In this document: positions 63,494-64,000 of the stretch, in pieces
Layout: each line of letters starts with the position of its first letter
Position numbering within the stretch: position 1 is the first letter of the stretch
NCBI GenBank assembly: GCA_018608245.1
Contig: JABAZY010000032.1
Location: 1 to 64,000, forward strand
DNA: 64,000 nt
Origin: Alphaproteobacteria bacterium
GTDB lineage: Bacteria; Pseudomonadota; Alphaproteobacteria; Micavibrionales; Micavibrionaceae
Direction of reading: 5' to 3'
Translations under genes and position numbers: made by a program
Notes under the pieces: model-generated
The model's database searches: none
What the model was told of the DNA's origin: nothing
What the model saw: only the letters and a program-made list of their open reading frames with translations

Positions 63494-63557
63494 AACTCGT
63501 CCTCTTTCTAATTTACTTAATAAAAATAATAATTTTCGGAAAATACATAACAAAAAG

Positions 63558-63584
63558 TATTCTGTCAATAGAGATAGCTCTATT
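63558..63584 (-). promoter_or_regulatory. Palindromic operator plus -35 of the 113-aa ORF (copy 2)
   Basis: Identical 15-mer TATTCTGTCAATAGA; AATAGAG-ATAG-CTCTATT palindrome abutting minus-strand TTGACA. Confidence 0.6.
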
Positions 63585-63619
63585 TTCTTGAAAGGGTGTT
63601 ACAGATGGGCGTTGTAAGT

Positions 63620-63829
63620 TTAAGAATCGGCGTTAAGGCATTTCCAGCAAACGCAATCATTAAGGGCATTAATTTTTACCGTATTAAGATTACTGGCCAA
63701 CTTTTGTGGAATAGGAGCATTAGTGGCAAGTTGGTAAGTTGTCCTGAAATCTTGCAATATAGGTTCGGCTTCTTTGCCAAAATGCGCTCTGATTTCGGAT
63801 TCAATTTCCCAAACTTCTGGACTATTCAT
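63620..63829 (-). CDS. Hypothetical 69-aa protein
   Basis: Consensus RBS AGGAGG 8-9 nt before ATG; TTGCAT-17-TATCTT promoter-like sequence. Confidence 0.7.
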   Translation of the reverse strand: MNSPEVWEIESEIRAHFGKEAEPILQDFRTTYQLATNAPIPQKLASNLNTVKINALNDCVCWKCLNADS

Positions 63830-63905
63830 AGTAATACGCCTCCTAAATCGTTATGTAATATTAAAAAGATACAACTATTATCTCATTTATGCAAGAGGGT
63901 CACTT

Positions 63906-64000
63906 ATGCCTATTAAAATTCTAATGCCTGCCTTATCACCGACGATGACCGAAGGGAATTTAGCCAAATGGCATAAATCTGAAGGGGATAGCGTTGAAGC
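63906..64000 (+). CDS. pdhC: Pyruvate dehydrogenase E2 (dihydrolipoamide acetyltransferase), N-terminal fragment
   Basis: [31 protein letters not shown] lipoyl-domain start, cut by window end. Confidence 0.9.
   Translation, partial: MPIKILMPALSPTMTEGNLAKWHKSEGDSVE

Noticed and set aside
63120-63617. Plus-strand 165-aa ORF
   Set aside because: Antisense reading of the 113-aa minus-strand gene, which has a good RBS and promoter.

Overview
The window is an alphaproteobacterial core-genome segment of moderate-to-low GC. It runs nuoH-N / birA / coaX / rnj / DUF1467 / proS / lolC / lolD / dnaE / rpsB / tsf / pyrH / frr / uppS / cdsA / dxr / rseP / bamA / skp / lpxD / fabZ / lpxA / lpxI / lpxB / gltA / gltX / comEC / lexA / trpC-D-G / trpE / ppiD / tpiA / secG / pyrG / kdsA / eno / ftsB / pdhA / pdhB / start of pdhC. 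The unusual content is small accessory genes inserted into junctions of this conserved backbone: upstream of nuoH, nuoH-nuoI, nuoI-nuoJ, rnj-DUF1467, lolD-dnaE, dnaE-rpsB, frr-uppS, trpG-trpE, pyrG-kdsA, kdsA-eno, eno-ftsB, pdhA-pdhB and pdhB-pdhC. The strongest lead is the pdhB-pdhC junction. A ~250-bp cassette carrying a small basic ORF lies between two copies of the pdhB 3' end whose coding differences are all synonymous. Two promoters there share a palindromic operator with a compensatory base change. Other leads are an archaeal/eukaryotic-type ProRS at the usual alphaproteobacterial proS locus, a phage-type lipoprotein, a strong candidate structured RNA between eno and ftsB, a structured rpsB leader, a tandem Cys-module family, a triple LexA box and C-rich/G-poor gene 3' ends. 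No tRNA, rRNA, CRISPR array or transposase was found. All calls are by eye from sequence and the ORF track; no database search was run.
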